Source: Pseudomonas asgharzadehiana (GTDB taxonomy: Bacteria > Pseudomonadota > Gammaproteobacteria > Pseudomonadales > Pseudomonadaceae). Taken from it: a stretch of DNA of 64,000 bases. The stretch covers positions 186,001 to 250,000 of the forward strand of contig NZ_CP077079.1 in NCBI RefSeq assembly GCF_019139815.1. Reading direction: 5' to 3'. Position 1 is the stretch's first letter. Each line of letters starts with the position of its first letter. A program made the position numbers and the translations under genes. Below the pieces are notes generated by a model that did not search any database, had not been told where the DNA came from, and worked only from the letters and a program-made list of their open reading frames with translations. Below are positions 22,683-32,667 of this stretch, one piece after another.

Positions 22683-24056
22683 TCAGAAAAAGCTCAACCC
22701 CACGTGGAACAGTTTCTCCACATCGCGGATATGTTTCTTATCCACAAGGAAAAGGATCACGTGGTCACCGGTAGCGATCACGGTATCGTCGTGGGCAATG
22801 ATCACTTCTTCATCACGAATGATCGCGCCGATGGTCGTGCCCGGTGGCAGGCCAATGTCACGGATGGCCTTGCCGATCACCTTGCTCGACTTTGAATCAC
22901 CATGGGCGATCGCCTCGATGGCTTCCGCCGCGCCCCGGCGCAGGGAGTGCACGCTGACGATATCGCCACGGCGTACGTGGGCGAGCAAGGTGCCGATAGT
23001 CGCCAGTTGGGGGCTGATGGCGATGTCGATGTCGCCACCCTGGATCAAGTCGACGTACGCCGGGTTGTTGATGATGGTCATCACCTTCTTCGCCCCCATC
23101 CGCTTGGCCAGCAATGACGACATGATGTTGGCTTCGTCATCGTTGGTCAGGGCCAGGAAGATATCGGCGTCGGCGATGTTTTCTTCCATCAGCAGGTCGC
23201 GGTCCGAGGCACTGCCCTGCAATACGACGGTGCTGTCGAGGGTGTCGGACAAATGCCGGCAGCGCGCAGGGCTCATCTCGATGATCTTCACCTGGTAGCG
23301 GCTTTCGATCGCCTCGGCCAGGCGCTCGCCGATCTGCCCGCCACCGGCGATAACGATGCGTTTGTAGTTCTCGTCGAGGCGGCGCATTTCGCTCATCACC
23401 GCACGAATATTCGCCTTGGCGGCGATGAAAAATACTTCGTCGTCAGCCTCGATCACGGTATCGCCCTGGGGCAGGATCGGCCGGTCACGTCGGAAAATTG
23501 CCGCGACGCGGGTTTCCACATTTGGCATGTGTTCGCGCAGCTGGCGCAGTTGCTGGCCCACCAATGGGCCGCCGTAATAGGCCTTCACCGCCACCAGTTG
23601 CGCCTTGCCGCCGGCGAAGTCGATCACCTGCAAGGCGCCGGGGATTTCGATCAGGCGCTTGATGTAGTGAGTCACCACTTGTTCCGGGCTGATCAGCACG
23701 TCCACCGGAATCGCGTCGTTGTCGAACAGGCCGGCGCGGGTCAGGTAGGCCGCTTCGCGTACCCGGGCAATCTTGGTGGGGGTGTGGAACAGGGTGTGGG
23801 CGACCTGGCAGGCGACCATATTGGTTTCGTCGCTGTTGGTCACGGCGACCAGCATGTCGGCGTCGTCGGCACCAGCCTGGCGCAGCACCGTCGGGAACGA
23901 TGCGCGGCCCTGCACGGTGCGGATATCCAGGCGGTCACCGAGGTCTCGCAGGCGCTCGCTGTCGGTGTCGACCACGGTAATGTCATTGGCCTCGCTGGCC
24001 AAATGTTCAGCCAGTGTGCCGCCAACCTGCCCTGCTCCAAGGATGATGATTTTCAT
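22683..24056 (-). CDS. trkA: TrkA, potassium uptake regulatory protein
   Basis: Peripheral NAD-binding subunit of the Trk potassium uptake system. 457 residues with two tandem RCK modules: the first starts [19 protein letters not shown], the second at [19 protein letters not shown] (about residue 234). Each is followed by a TrkA-C domain, ending [20 protein letters not shown]. It lies 22 bases after rsmB. The membrane subunit TrkH or TrkG is not in the window. Confidence 0.96.
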   Translation of the reverse strand: MKIIILGAGQVGGTLAEHLASEANDITVVDTDSERLRDLGDRLDIRTVQGRASFPTVLRQAGADDADMLVAVTNSDETNMVACQVAHTLFHTPTKIARVREAAYLTRAGLFDNDAIPVDVLISPEQVVTHYIKRLIEIPGALQVIDFAGGKAQLVAVKAYYGGPLVGQQLRQLREHMPNVETRVAAIFRRDRPILPQGDTVIEADDEVFFIAAKANIRAVMSEMRRLDENYKRIVIAGGGQIGERLAEAIESRYQVKIIEMSPARCRHLSDTLDSTVVLQGSASDRDLLMEENIADADIFLALTNDDEANIMSSLLAKRMGAKKVMTIINNPAYVDLIQGGDIDIAISPQLATIGTLLAHVRRGDIVSVHSLRRGAAEAIEAIAHGDSKSSKVIGKAIRDIGLPPGTTIGAIIRDEEVIIAHDDTVIATGDHVILFLVDKKHIRDVEKLFHVGLSFF

Positions 24057-24078
24057 CCGGTCACTCCCTTAAAACCAT

Positions 24079-25389
24079 TCAGCCGCGCGCGGCGGCGATC
24101 TTGATCAGTTTGGCGTAGTAGAAGCCATCATGCCCGCCTTCCTGCGCCAGCAACTGGCGGCCGTGGGGCTGCTTGATGCCGGCGGCCGTGGCGAGGTCCA
24201 GTTCCCGCGCGCCGCTGGTGCGGGCGAGGAAGGCTTCGATCACCTCGGTGTTTTCGGTGGGCAAGGTCGAGCAGGTGGCGTAAAGCAGAATGCCGCCGAC
24301 TTCCAGGGTCGGCCACAGCGCGTCGAGCAGTTCACCTTGCAGCACGGCCAGGGCGGCGATGTCGTCGGGCTGGCGCGTGAGTTTGATGTCCGGGTGGCGG
24401 CGGATCACACCGGTGGCGGAGCACGGTGCGTCGAGCAGGATGCGCTGGAAGGGTTTGCCGTCCCACCAGGTGGCCGTGTCGCGGCCATCGGCGGCAATTA
24501 GTTCGGCATCCAGGCCCAGGCGTGCGAGGTTTTCTCGCACACGCACCAGGCGTTTGGCTTCCAGATCGACGGCGACTACGCCGGCCAGGCCTTTTTCGAG
24601 CTCCAGGATGTGACACGTCTTACCGCCCGGGGCGCAGCAGGCATCGAGTACCCGCTGACCTGGGGCGAGATCGAGCAGGTCGGCGGCGAGCTGCGCGGCT
24701 TCGTCCTGCACACTGATCCAGCCTTCGGCAAAGCCCGGCAGGCTGCGTACATCAGCGGCGGCTTCGAGCACGATGCCGTCGGTGCTGAACACGCAAGGCG
24801 TGGCGTTGATACCGGCCGCGGTCAGCAATTGCAGGTACGCATCGCGGCTGTGATGGCGACGGTTGACCCGCAGAATCATTGGCGGGTGCGCATTGTTGGC
24901 CGCACAAATCGCTTCCCACTGCTCAGGCCAGAATGCCTTGAGAGATTTTTGCAGCCAGCGCGGGTGGGCGGTGCGCACCACCGGGTCATGCTCCAGCTCG
25001 GCCAGCAGTGCTTCGCTTTCGCGCTGGGCGCGGCGCAGCACGGCGTTGAGCAGGGCCTTGGCCCAGGGCTTTTTCAGCTTGTCGGCGCAACCGACGGTTT
25101 CGCCGATGGCGGCGTGAGCCGGCACGCGGGTGTAGAGCAACTGATACAGACCCACCAGCAGCAACGCTTCCACATCGGCGTCCGCCGCCTTGAACGGCTT
25201 TTGCAGCAGCTTGGCCGCCAGCGCCGACAAGCGCGGCTGCCAACGGGCGGTACCAAAGGCCAGGTCCTGGGTGAAGCCGCGATCACGGTCTTCAACCTTG
25301 TCCAACTGCGTGGGCAGCGAACTGTTCAGCGAAGCTTTGCCATTGAGTACAGCGGCGAGAGCCTTGGCGGCAGCCAGACGTGGGTTCAT
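24079..25389 (-). CDS. rsmB: RsmB (Sun), 16S rRNA m5C967 methyltransferase
   Basis: SAM-dependent methyltransferase for cytosine 967 of 16S rRNA. 436 residues: an N-terminal NusB-like RNA-binding domain (about 1-145), then the Rossmann methyltransferase with [18 protein letters not shown] (SAM site), [17 protein letters not shown] (catalytic PC) and [15 protein letters not shown] (second catalytic Cys). Its ATG overlaps the fmt stop by 4 bases, so translation is coupled. Confidence 0.96.
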   Translation of the reverse strand: MNPRLAAAKALAAVLNGKASLNSSLPTQLDKVEDRDRGFTQDLAFGTARWQPRLSALAAKLLQKPFKAADADVEALLLVGLYQLLYTRVPAHAAIGETVGCADKLKKPWAKALLNAVLRRAQRESEALLAELEHDPVVRTAHPRWLQKSLKAFWPEQWEAICAANNAHPPMILRVNRRHHSRDAYLQLLTAAGINATPCVFSTDGIVLEAAADVRSLPGFAEGWISVQDEAAQLAADLLDLAPGQRVLDACCAPGGKTCHILELEKGLAGVVAVDLEAKRLVRVRENLARLGLDAELIAADGRDTATWWDGKPFQRILLDAPCSATGVIRRHPDIKLTRQPDDIAALAVLQGELLDALWPTLEVGGILLYATCSTLPTENTEVIEAFLARTSGARELDLATAAGIKQPHGRQLLAQEGGHDGFYYAKLIKIAAARG

Positions 25390-26339
25390 TGCGCAGCCAC
25401 CCCGAGTACGGTGCCAAGGGCAAATTTCTCACGACGGCTGTTGAACAAATCGCTGAAATTCAGCGCCTTGCCACCGGGCAATTGCAGGCGCGTCAGGCAC
25501 AGTGCCTGTTCACCGCAGGCGACCAACAGGCCGTCCTTGCTGGCGCCAATGATCTCGCCGGGGGCGCCTTTGCCGTCGGCCAGGGTCGCGGTCAGTACTT
25601 TCAGGGCTTCGCCGTTCAGGGTGCTATGGCAGATCGGCCACGGGTTGAACGCGCGCACCAAACGCTCCAGCTCCACCGCCGGGCGGCTCCAGTCGAGGCG
25701 TGCTTCGTCTTTGTTCAATTTGTGGGCGTAGGTGGCCAGGCTGTCATCCTGCACTTCGCCTTCCAGGGTGCCGGCAGCGAGACCGGCGATGGCCTGGATC
25801 ACGGCAGGTGGGCCCATTTCAGCCAGGCGGTCATGCAGGCTGCCGCCGGTGTCTTCGGCGGTGATCGCCGTGGCGACTTTGAGTAGCATCGGGCCAGTGT
25901 CCAAGCCCGCCTCCATGCGCATCACGGTCACACCGCTTTCGCTGTCACCCGCCTCCACCGCGCGCTGGATCGGCGCCGCACCGCGCCAGCGTGGCAGCAG
26001 CGAGGCATGGCTGTTGATGCAACCCAGGCGCGGGATGTCCAGCACCACCTGCGGCAGGATCAAACCGTAGGCCACCACCACCAGCAGGTCGGGCTTGAGC
26101 GCGGCCAGCTCGGCCTGGGCCTCGGCGTTGCGTAAGGTCGGTGGCTGCAGCACAGCAATGTTGTGTTCAAGCGCCAGTTGCTTGACCGGGCTCGGCATCA
26201 GTTTTTGCCCGCGACCGGCCGGGCGATCCGGCTGGGTGTACACCGCGACGATGTCATAAGGGCTGGCAAGCAGCGCCTTGAGGTGTTCGGCGGCAAATTC
26301 GGGTGTACCGGCAAAAACAATGCGCAGTGGCTCGGTCAT
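25386..26339 (-). CDS. fmt: Fmt, methionyl-tRNA formyltransferase
   Basis: Formylates initiator methionyl-tRNA using 10-formyl-tetrahydrofolate. 317 residues with [19 protein letters not shown] at the start and the formyltransferase signature [20 protein letters not shown] (about residues 107-126, with the catalytic Asn and His). A C-terminal OB-like domain follows from about 205. It lies downstream of def but a terminator hairpin stands between them. Confidence 0.97.
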   Translation of the reverse strand: MTEPLRIVFAGTPEFAAEHLKALLASPYDIVAVYTQPDRPAGRGQKLMPSPVKQLALEHNIAVLQPPTLRNAEAQAELAALKPDLLVVVAYGLILPQVVLDIPRLGCINSHASLLPRWRGAAPIQRAVEAGDSESGVTVMRMEAGLDTGPMLLKVATAITAEDTGGSLHDRLAEMGPPAVIQAIAGLAAGTLEGEVQDDSLATYAHKLNKDEARLDWSRPAVELERLVRAFNPWPICHSTLNGEALKVLTATLADGKGAPGEIIGASKDGLLVACGEQALCLTRLQLPGGKALNFSDLFNSRREKFALGTVLGVAAQ

Positions 26340-26372
26340 GGGAGGTCTCGGTTAAAAGCAGTCACAAAAGAA

Positions 26373-26396
26373 AAAGGCTTGCCGCAGCAAGCCTTT
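26373..26396 (-). terminator. Hairpin terminator between def and fmt
   Basis: Arms AAAGGCTTGC and GCAAGCCTTT with a 4-base loop, followed on the minus strand by TTCTTTT. It may attenuate readthrough from def into fmt. Confidence 0.7.
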
Positions 26397-26408
26397 GGAA
26401 GGAGGGCA

Positions 26409-26915
26409 TCAAGCTTGCTGGCGATGCTTTTTTTCCAGCTTCTTCTTGATCCGGTCGCGCTTGAGTGTGGACAGGTAATCCACAAACAGCTTGCCGTTGA
26501 GGTGGTCGCATTCGTGCTGGATGCACACCGCCAGCAGGCCTTCGGCAATCAGCTCGAACGGCTTGCCGTCGCGGTCCAGCGCCTTGATCTTCACGCGCAA
26601 CGGGCGCTCCACATTCTCGTAGAACTCCGGCACCGAAAGGCAACCTTCCTGGTACTCGCCCATCTCTTCGGTCAGTGGTTCGAACTCGGGGTTGATGTAT
26701 ACCCTCGGTTCGCTGCGATCCTCGGACAGGTCCATGACCACGACGCGCAAATGCACGTTGACCTGGGTGGCGGCGAGGCCGATGCCCGGCGCTTCATACA
26801 TTGTTTCAAACATGTCATCGACCAACTGACGAACCTTGTCGTCCACTACGGCCACCGGTTTGGCGATCGTGCGCAGGCGCGAGTCGGGGAATTCGAGGAT
26901 GTTCAAAATAGCCAT
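26409..26915 (-). CDS. def: Peptide deformylase
   Basis: Metalloenzyme that removes the formyl group from new proteins. 168 residues with all three signature motifs: GIGLAATQV (about 45-53), EGCLS (about 89-93) and QHECDHLNG (about 131-139). The Cys and two His of these bind the metal. The start [16 protein letters not shown] is the family N-terminus; the frame extends upstream but without similarity. It is divergent from the envelope protein gene at 27051. Confidence 0.97.
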   Translation of the reverse strand: MAILNILEFPDSRLRTIAKPVAVVDDKVRQLVDDMFETMYEAPGIGLAATQVNVHLRVVVMDLSEDRSEPRVYINPEFEPLTEEMGEYQEGCLSVPEFYENVERPLRVKIKALDRDGKPFELIAEGLLAVCIQHECDHLNGKLFVDYLSTLKRDRIKKKLEKKHRQQA

Positions 26916-27050
26916 AAGCGTAATTGCTGCACATGTGAGGTAGAGGCAAATCGGCGGTGGGATGGACCCACATGGCCGGTGTGAAACGCCCCAAAGCCGC
27001 GAAGGCTCTGGCATTTCACGCGAACGCACATAATAAAGGAGATTCACCCC

Positions 27051-27827
27051 ATGAGGAAATCGCTACTCGTCTTGCTGCTGTGGGCGCCGTTCGCAATGGC
27101 CCTGCTGCCGCCGCCCGGCCAGCGTCTGGATCAACCGACGCAACAGGCCATCCAGCGCTTTTTACTGCATAACCGCATTCTCGATACACCGCAGGACCTG
27201 GACCGCGCGCCCTACATCGTCGCGGCGGGCGCCGGTCATGTGTTGGGCGCCAATGATGAGCGTGTGTACGCCAGGGGCAACCTGGACCCGACTCAGCCCA
27301 GCTATGGGATCTTTCGCCGAGGCAGGGTTTATACCGACCCGGAGACCCAGGAGCTGCTGGGCCTCAACGTCGACGATATCGGCAGCGCACGCTTTGTGAA
27401 TGCCGGCGATCTGAGCACCCTGGCCGTGCAGCGGGCCACCCGGGAGATACGCCCCGGCGACCGTCTGCTCCATGCCCTGGCGCCCATTGAGTTGGCACAT
27501 GTGCAAGCGCTCAAGCCTGCGCCCTTCGTCCAGGGGCAGATTATCGACATTCCCAAAGGCGTTACCCAAATCGGCGTGCTCGACGCCATCACCCTGAACA
27601 AAGGCCGGCGCGACGGTCTGGTCGAAGGCCAGCTGCTGACCGTTATCAAGACCGGCGCCACCGTGCGCGACACGCTCACGAATGCGCCCGTAACACTGCC
27701 CGACGAGCGCGCCGGCACTCTGCTGGTGTTCCGCACGTTTGAAAAGCTCAGCTACGGCCTGGTGCTCAGCGCATCGCATCCGCTGGCGGTGTTGGACCGT
27801 TTCGAGACGGTTCGTCAATCGCAATAA
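27051..27827 (+). CDS. Secreted envelope protein related to LysM-bearing Pseudomonas proteins, LysM part absent
   Basis: 258 residues. A signal peptide ([17 protein letters not shown], cleavage about residue 17) is followed directly by [22 protein letters not shown] and then by the conserved body ([82 protein letters not shown]). In the relatives I know at this locus (between def and dprA) a LysM peptidoglycan-binding domain lies between signal and body; it is missing here. AAGGAG precedes the ATG. Function unknown, probably periplasmic. Confidence 0.8.
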   Translation: MRKSLLVLLLWAPFAMALLPPPGQRLDQPTQQAIQRFLLHNRILDTPQDLDRAPYIVAAGAGHVLGANDERVYARGNLDPTQPSYGIFRRGRVYTDPETQELLGLNVDDIGSARFVNAGDLSTLAVQRATREIRPGDRLLHALAPIELAHVQALKPAPFVQGQIIDIPKGVTQIGVLDAITLNKGRRDGLVEGQLLTVIKTGATVRDTLTNAPVTLPDERAGTLLVFRTFEKLSYGLVLSASHPLAVLDRFETVRQSQ

Positions 27828-27856
27828 ATAGCCTGCTAAATAAGTTACCAACAGAG

Positions 27857-27865
27857 TTATCCACA
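27857..27865 (+). promoter_or_regulatory. Perfect DnaA box upstream of dprA
   Basis: TTATCCACA lies 26 bases before the dprA start codon, in the short gap after the envelope protein gene. A second perfect box is inside dprA at 28454-28462. Confidence 0.5.
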
Positions 27866-27890
27866 GCTTGTTCCGGTCAAGGATGATCCG

Positions 27891-28994
27891 ATGTATCCGA
27901 CAAACAGCCACCCAATTTCCCCGTCAGAACTGGAAGCACGGCTACGCCTGCACAGGCTCCCGGAACTGGGGCCCAAGCGTTTTCGCTTATTGATCGAAGC
28001 GTTCGGCAGCGCTTCAAAAGCCATCAGTGCCCCCGCCAGTGCCTGGCGTGCGCTGGGCTTGCCAACCCTCAGCGCCGAAGCTCGGCGCAGCCCTGAAATA
28101 CGCGACGGTGCCAGCGAGGCATTGGCTTGGCTGGCGCGCCCGGCCCAGCATTTGTTGATGTGGGACCAACCTGAGTACCCCGCGCTGCTGGCGCAGATCG
28201 ACGATGCACCGCCGCTGTTGTTCGTCGCCGGCGACCCCGCAATCCTGGAAAAACCGCAACTGGCGATGGTCGGCAGTCGCCGTGCCTCGCGCCCCGGCAT
28301 GGACACCGCCGCGGCGTTTTCCCGCAGCCTGGCGAGTGCCGGTTTTGTCATCACCAGCGGCTTGGCCCTGGGCATTGATGGCGCGGCGCATCAAGCGGCG
28401 TTGGATGTGGGAGGCCACACAATCGGCGTACTGGGCACGGGGCTGGAAAATTTTTATCCACAGCGCCACCGACGGCTTGCTGCCGCGATGATTGCCCAAG
28501 GCAGCGCGGTGGTTTCCGAGTTCCCGTTGGACGCCCCGCCCCAGGCCAGTAACTTTCCCCGGCGTAATCGGATCATCAGTGGCCTGTCCCTGGGCGTATT
28601 GGTGGTGGAAGCCAGCATGGCCAGCGGCTCGTTGATCACCGCAAAACTGGCCGCCGAGCAGGGGCGTGAGGTGTATGCGATCCCAGGTTCGATTCATCAT
28701 CCCGGTGCCAAGGGCTGTCACCAGTTGATCCGCGAGGGCGCGACGCTGGTGGAGACCATCGAGCACATTCTCGAAGGTTTACGCGGCTGGCAGGCCTTGT
28801 CGCGTCCGGCCCCGTTGCCGGTGACGCACCCGCTGGTGGCGCTGCTGCACGCCGCCCCCCACACCAGTGAAGCCTTGGCGATTGCCAGCGGGCGGCCGTT
28901 GTCTCAGGTGTTGGCGAACCTCACGGAGTTGGAGCTGGAAGGCCAGGTGATCTGCGAAAGCGGGCGCTGGGTTGCGCGCTGTCAGCTTTTGTAG
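27891..28994 (+). CDS. dprA: DprA/Smf, DNA-processing protein
   Basis: Cytoplasmic protein that loads RecA on incoming single-stranded DNA in transformation. 367 residues: an N-terminal SAM-like part (about 1-70), a Rossmann-like core with MVGSRRASRPGMDTAAAFSR, SGLALGIDGAAHQAAL, PLDAPPQASNFPRRNRIISG and GSIHHPGAKGCHQLIREGA, and a C-terminal winged-helix part (about 300-367). AAGGA lies before the ATG. It is followed by tsaC, as in many gammaproteobacteria. Confidence 0.95.
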   Translation: MYPTNSHPISPSELEARLRLHRLPELGPKRFRLLIEAFGSASKAISAPASAWRALGLPTLSAEARRSPEIRDGASEALAWLARPAQHLLMWDQPEYPALLAQIDDAPPLLFVAGDPAILEKPQLAMVGSRRASRPGMDTAAAFSRSLASAGFVITSGLALGIDGAAHQAALDVGGHTIGVLGTGLENFYPQRHRRLAAAMIAQGSAVVSEFPLDAPPQASNFPRRNRIISGLSLGVLVVEASMASGSLITAKLAAEQGREVYAIPGSIHHPGAKGCHQLIREGATLVETIEHILEGLRGWQALSRPAPLPVTHPLVALLHAAPHTSEALAIASGRPLSQVLANLTELELEGQVICESGRWVARCQLL

Positions 28995-29070
28995 CGACTC
29001 GTTTTATTGGAACTGGGTTTTGTAATGAAGATCGGTAAACTGCCCAGAGCTTAGTCTGGAGAGTTAAACC

Positions 29071-29628
29071 ATGGTCAACAGGTGGCGTGTGCAAGAAGCC
29101 GCACGAGAAATTCGCGCAGGCGCGGTGATTGCCTATCCAACCGAGGCGGTCTGGGGCCTGGGCTGCGACCCTTGGAACGAAGAAGCGGTGGACCGGCTGC
29201 TGGCGATCAAAAATCGCTCGGTGGACAAGGGCCTGATCCTGGTTGCCGACAATATTCGCCAGTTCGATTTTCTGTTTGAAGACTTCCCCGATGCGTGGAT
29301 CGAACGCATGGCGAGCACCTGGCCGGGGCCGAATACCTGGCTGGTGCCTCATCAGGATTTGTTGCCGGAATGGGTGACCGGCGTGCATGACACGGTGGCG
29401 CTGCGGGTCAGCGATCACCCATTGGTGCGGGATTTGTGTTCACTGGTGGGGCCGTTGATTTCCACCTCGGCCAACCCTCAGGGCCGCCCGGCTGCCCGCA
29501 CGCGGATTCGCGTGGAGCAGTATTTCCGCGGCCAGGTGGACGTGGTCTTGGGTGGCGCCTTGGGCGGGCGCAAGAACCCCAGCCTGATCCGTGACCTGGT
29601 GACGGGCGATGTGGTGCGTCCGTCGTAG
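29071..29628 (+). CDS. tsaC: TsaC (YrdC), threonylcarbamoyl-AMP synthase
   Basis: Makes threonylcarbamoyl-AMP for the t6A37 modification of tRNAs reading ANN codons. 185 residues with [20 protein letters not shown], the [13 protein letters not shown] substrate block, VALRVSDHP and [14 protein letters not shown]. It follows dprA by 76 bases and is followed by a REP palindrome. Confidence 0.96.
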   Translation: MVNRWRVQEAAREIRAGAVIAYPTEAVWGLGCDPWNEEAVDRLLAIKNRSVDKGLILVADNIRQFDFLFEDFPDAWIERMASTWPGPNTWLVPHQDLLPEWVTGVHDTVALRVSDHPLVRDLCSLVGPLISTSANPQGRPAARTRIRVEQYFRGQVDVVLGGALGGRKNPSLIRDLVTGDVVRPS

Positions 29629-29634
29629 TGCTTT

Positions 29635-29664
29635 TGTGGCGAGGGCGCTTGCCCCCTCGCCACA
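29635..29664. repeat. REP-like palindrome (GTGGCGAGGG type)
   Basis: Near-perfect inverted repeat TGTGGCGAGGG...CCCTCGCCACA between the convergent tsaC and qor genes. It belongs to the second palindrome type of this group (GTGGCGAGGGNGCTTGC) and could act as a bidirectional terminator. Confidence 0.85.
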
Positions 29665-29672
29665 ACGGGCAG

Positions 29673-30650
29673 TCAAGGCAGCAAAATCGTCGAGCCCGTG
29701 GTACGGCGCGCCGACAGCTCCGTCTGCGCCTTCGCCGCGTCTGCCAGCGGATACCGCTGGTTGATATCAATGCGCACCTTGCCGCTTTTGATCATTGAAA
29801 ACAGATCGTCCGCCATCATCTGCAGGTTTTCCGCATTGTTGGCGTACGTCGCCAGCGTGGGCCGGGTGACGTACAGCGAGCCTTTTGCCGACAGAATTCC
29901 CAGGTTCACCCCATCTACGGCGCCTGACGCATTGCCGAAGCTCACTACCAGCCCACGTGGCGCGACGCTGTCGAGGGAGGTCAGCCAGGTGTCCTTGCCG
30001 ACGCCGTCGTACACCACCGGTACCTTTTTGCCGTCAGTCAATTCCAGCACGCGCTGTGCGACGTTTTCCTTGCTGTAGTCGATGGTTTCCCATGCGCCGA
30101 GGGATTTGGCCACGGCGGCTTTTTCCGCCGAGCTGACGGTGCCGATCAACTTCACGCCCAGGGCCTTGGCCCATTGGCAGGCCAGGGAACCCACGCCACC
30201 CGCTGCGGCATGGAACAGGATGGTTTCGCCACCCTTCAGTTCATACGTCTGGCGCAGCAGGTATTGCACGGTGAGGCCCTTGAGCATGGCACCGGCGGCT
30301 TGTTCGAAGCTGATGTCGTCCGGCAGGTGCACCAGGTTGGCGGCGGGCAGCACGTGGAATTGGCTGTAGGCACCCAGTGGGCCGCTGCCGTAGGCCACGC
30401 GGTCGCCGACCTTGAATTGGCTGACTTCGCTGCCGATGGCATCCACCACGCCGGCGCCTTCCGCCCCCAGGCCCGATGGCAAGGCCGGCGGTGCGTACAG
30501 CCCACTGCGAAAATAGGTGTCGATGAAGTTCAGGCCAATCGCCTCGTTACGCACTCGAACCTGTTGCGGGCCAGGCTCTGCCGGCGTGTAGTCCACATAT
30601 TCAAGTACGTCGGGGCCACCATGGGCACTGAACTGGATACGTTTGGCCAT
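29673..30650 (-). CDS. qor: NADPH:quinone reductase (zeta-crystallin-like)
   Basis: Medium-chain dehydrogenase/reductase without zinc. 325 residues; MAKRIQFSAHGGPDVLEYVDY starts the GroES-like domain, LPSGLGAEGAGVVDAIGSEV is the family block, and the nucleotide-binding site reads AAAGGVGSLACQWAKALG (about 148-165). Reduces quinones with NADPH. It is divergent from hemF across a 158-base gap that holds an Anr-type site. Confidence 0.92.
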   Translation of the reverse strand: MAKRIQFSAHGGPDVLEYVDYTPAEPGPQQVRVRNEAIGLNFIDTYFRSGLYAPPALPSGLGAEGAGVVDAIGSEVSQFKVGDRVAYGSGPLGAYSQFHVLPAANLVHLPDDISFEQAAGAMLKGLTVQYLLRQTYELKGGETILFHAAAGGVGSLACQWAKALGVKLIGTVSSAEKAAVAKSLGAWETIDYSKENVAQRVLELTDGKKVPVVYDGVGKDTWLTSLDSVAPRGLVVSFGNASGAVDGVNLGILSAKGSLYVTRPTLATYANNAENLQMMADDLFSMIKSGKVRIDINQRYPLADAAKAQTELSARRTTGSTILLP

Positions 30651-30701
30651 CTTCCTTCTCCTTGGGTCGAATTCGCGTAGCCCCCTATCGGACTCCTAAG
30701 C

Positions 30702-30715
30702 TTGATCCTCGTCAA
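30702..30715. promoter_or_regulatory. Anr/Dnr (FNR-type) box in the qor-hemF gap
   Basis: TTGATCCTCGTCAA matches TTGAT-N4-ATCAA at 9 of 10 defined bases. A -10-like TATCCT lies at 30740-30745, so the box would be centred near -43 of the hemF transcript. P. aeruginosa hemF is known to be controlled by Anr and Dnr. Confidence 0.65.
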
Positions 30716-30784
30716 CTGCGGTGAACCTGGGTGCAGTGCTATCCTGTGCGCCCATTTGCCGCCGAGGCCCCTGGCCTCGCGTAG

Positions 30785-31740
<956 letters not shown>

Positions 31741-31741
<1 letters not shown>

Positions 31742-32559
31742 TGGATAAATATGTCGTCTTCGGCAACCCCATCGGTCACAGCAAGTCGCCGCTGATACAC
31801 CGCCTGTTCGCCGAGCAGACCGGCGAACAACTGGACTACAGCACCTTGCTCGCGCCGCTGGAGGATTTCACCGGCTGCGCTCGTGAGTTCTTTGTGCAAG
31901 GCCGTGGCGCCAACGTCACCGTACCGTTCAAGGAAGACGCCTACCGGCTGGCCGACAGCCTCACCGAACGCGCTCAACGCGCTGGCGCGGTAAATACCTT
32001 GAGCAAGTTGGCCGACGGCACCTTGTTGGGCGATAACACCGACGGCGCGGGCCTGGTGCGTGACCTGACGGTAAACGCCGGGTTGAGTCTGCAAGGCAAA
32101 CGCATCCTGTTGCTGGGCGCCGGTGGCGCGGTACGCGGGGCGCTGGAGCCGTTGCTGGCCGAGCGGCCTTCTTCGTTGATCATCGCCAACCGCACCGTGG
32201 AAAAGGCCGAGAGACTCGCCGAATTGTTCGATGACCTTGGCCCTGTGTCCGCCAGCGGTTTCGACTGGCTGCGTGAGCCGGTGGACGTGATCATCAACGC
32301 CACGTCCGCCAGCCTGTCAGGCGATGTACCGCCGATTGCCGGCAGCCTGATCGAACCGGGCAAGACGTTCTGCTACGACATGATGTACGCCAAGGAGCCG
32401 ACTGCGTTTTGCCGCTGGGCCAGCAAGCAGGGGGCAGCGGTGGCGATGGACGGCCTGGGCATGCTGGTGGAACAGGCGGCTGAAGCTTTCTTCCTGTGGC
32501 GCGGTGTGCGCCCGGATTCGGCGCCTGTATTGGCGCAGATGCGCCGCCAGTTGGCCTAA
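31741..32559 (+). CDS. aroE: AroE, shikimate dehydrogenase
   Basis: Reduces 3-dehydroshikimate with NADPH in aromatic amino acid synthesis. 272 residues with the substrate site [14 protein letters not shown] and [13 protein letters not shown] (catalytic Lys in VPFK), the nucleotide site [12 protein letters not shown] (about 128-139) and [16 protein letters not shown] near the C-terminus. It ends the hemF-aroE unit and is followed by a decayed REP pair. Confidence 0.97.
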
Positions 32560-32586
32560 CGCCTATCCAGAGTGGGCACAGTCATC

Positions 32587-32654
32587 ATGTGGGAGCGGTG
32601 TGTCAGTCAAAGAGATTTAGACTGGTCCACCTATATCGGGAGCAAGCCCCACAT
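32587..32654. repeat. Decayed REP doublet
   Basis: The left half ATGTGGGAGCGG and the right half CGGGAGCAAGCCCCACAT are opposed and about 40 bases apart, with an internal sequence that does not pair well. It lies between the convergent aroE and SulP genes and looks like an eroded REPIN. Confidence 0.6.
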
Positions 32655-32667
32655 TTTTTAACCGCGT

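Noticed and set aside
22353..26339. Suspected recent insertion because of several strand switches near 21-27 kb
   Set aside because: The gene order trkA-rsmB-fmt-def matches that of other pseudomonads, so the arrangement is ancestral.
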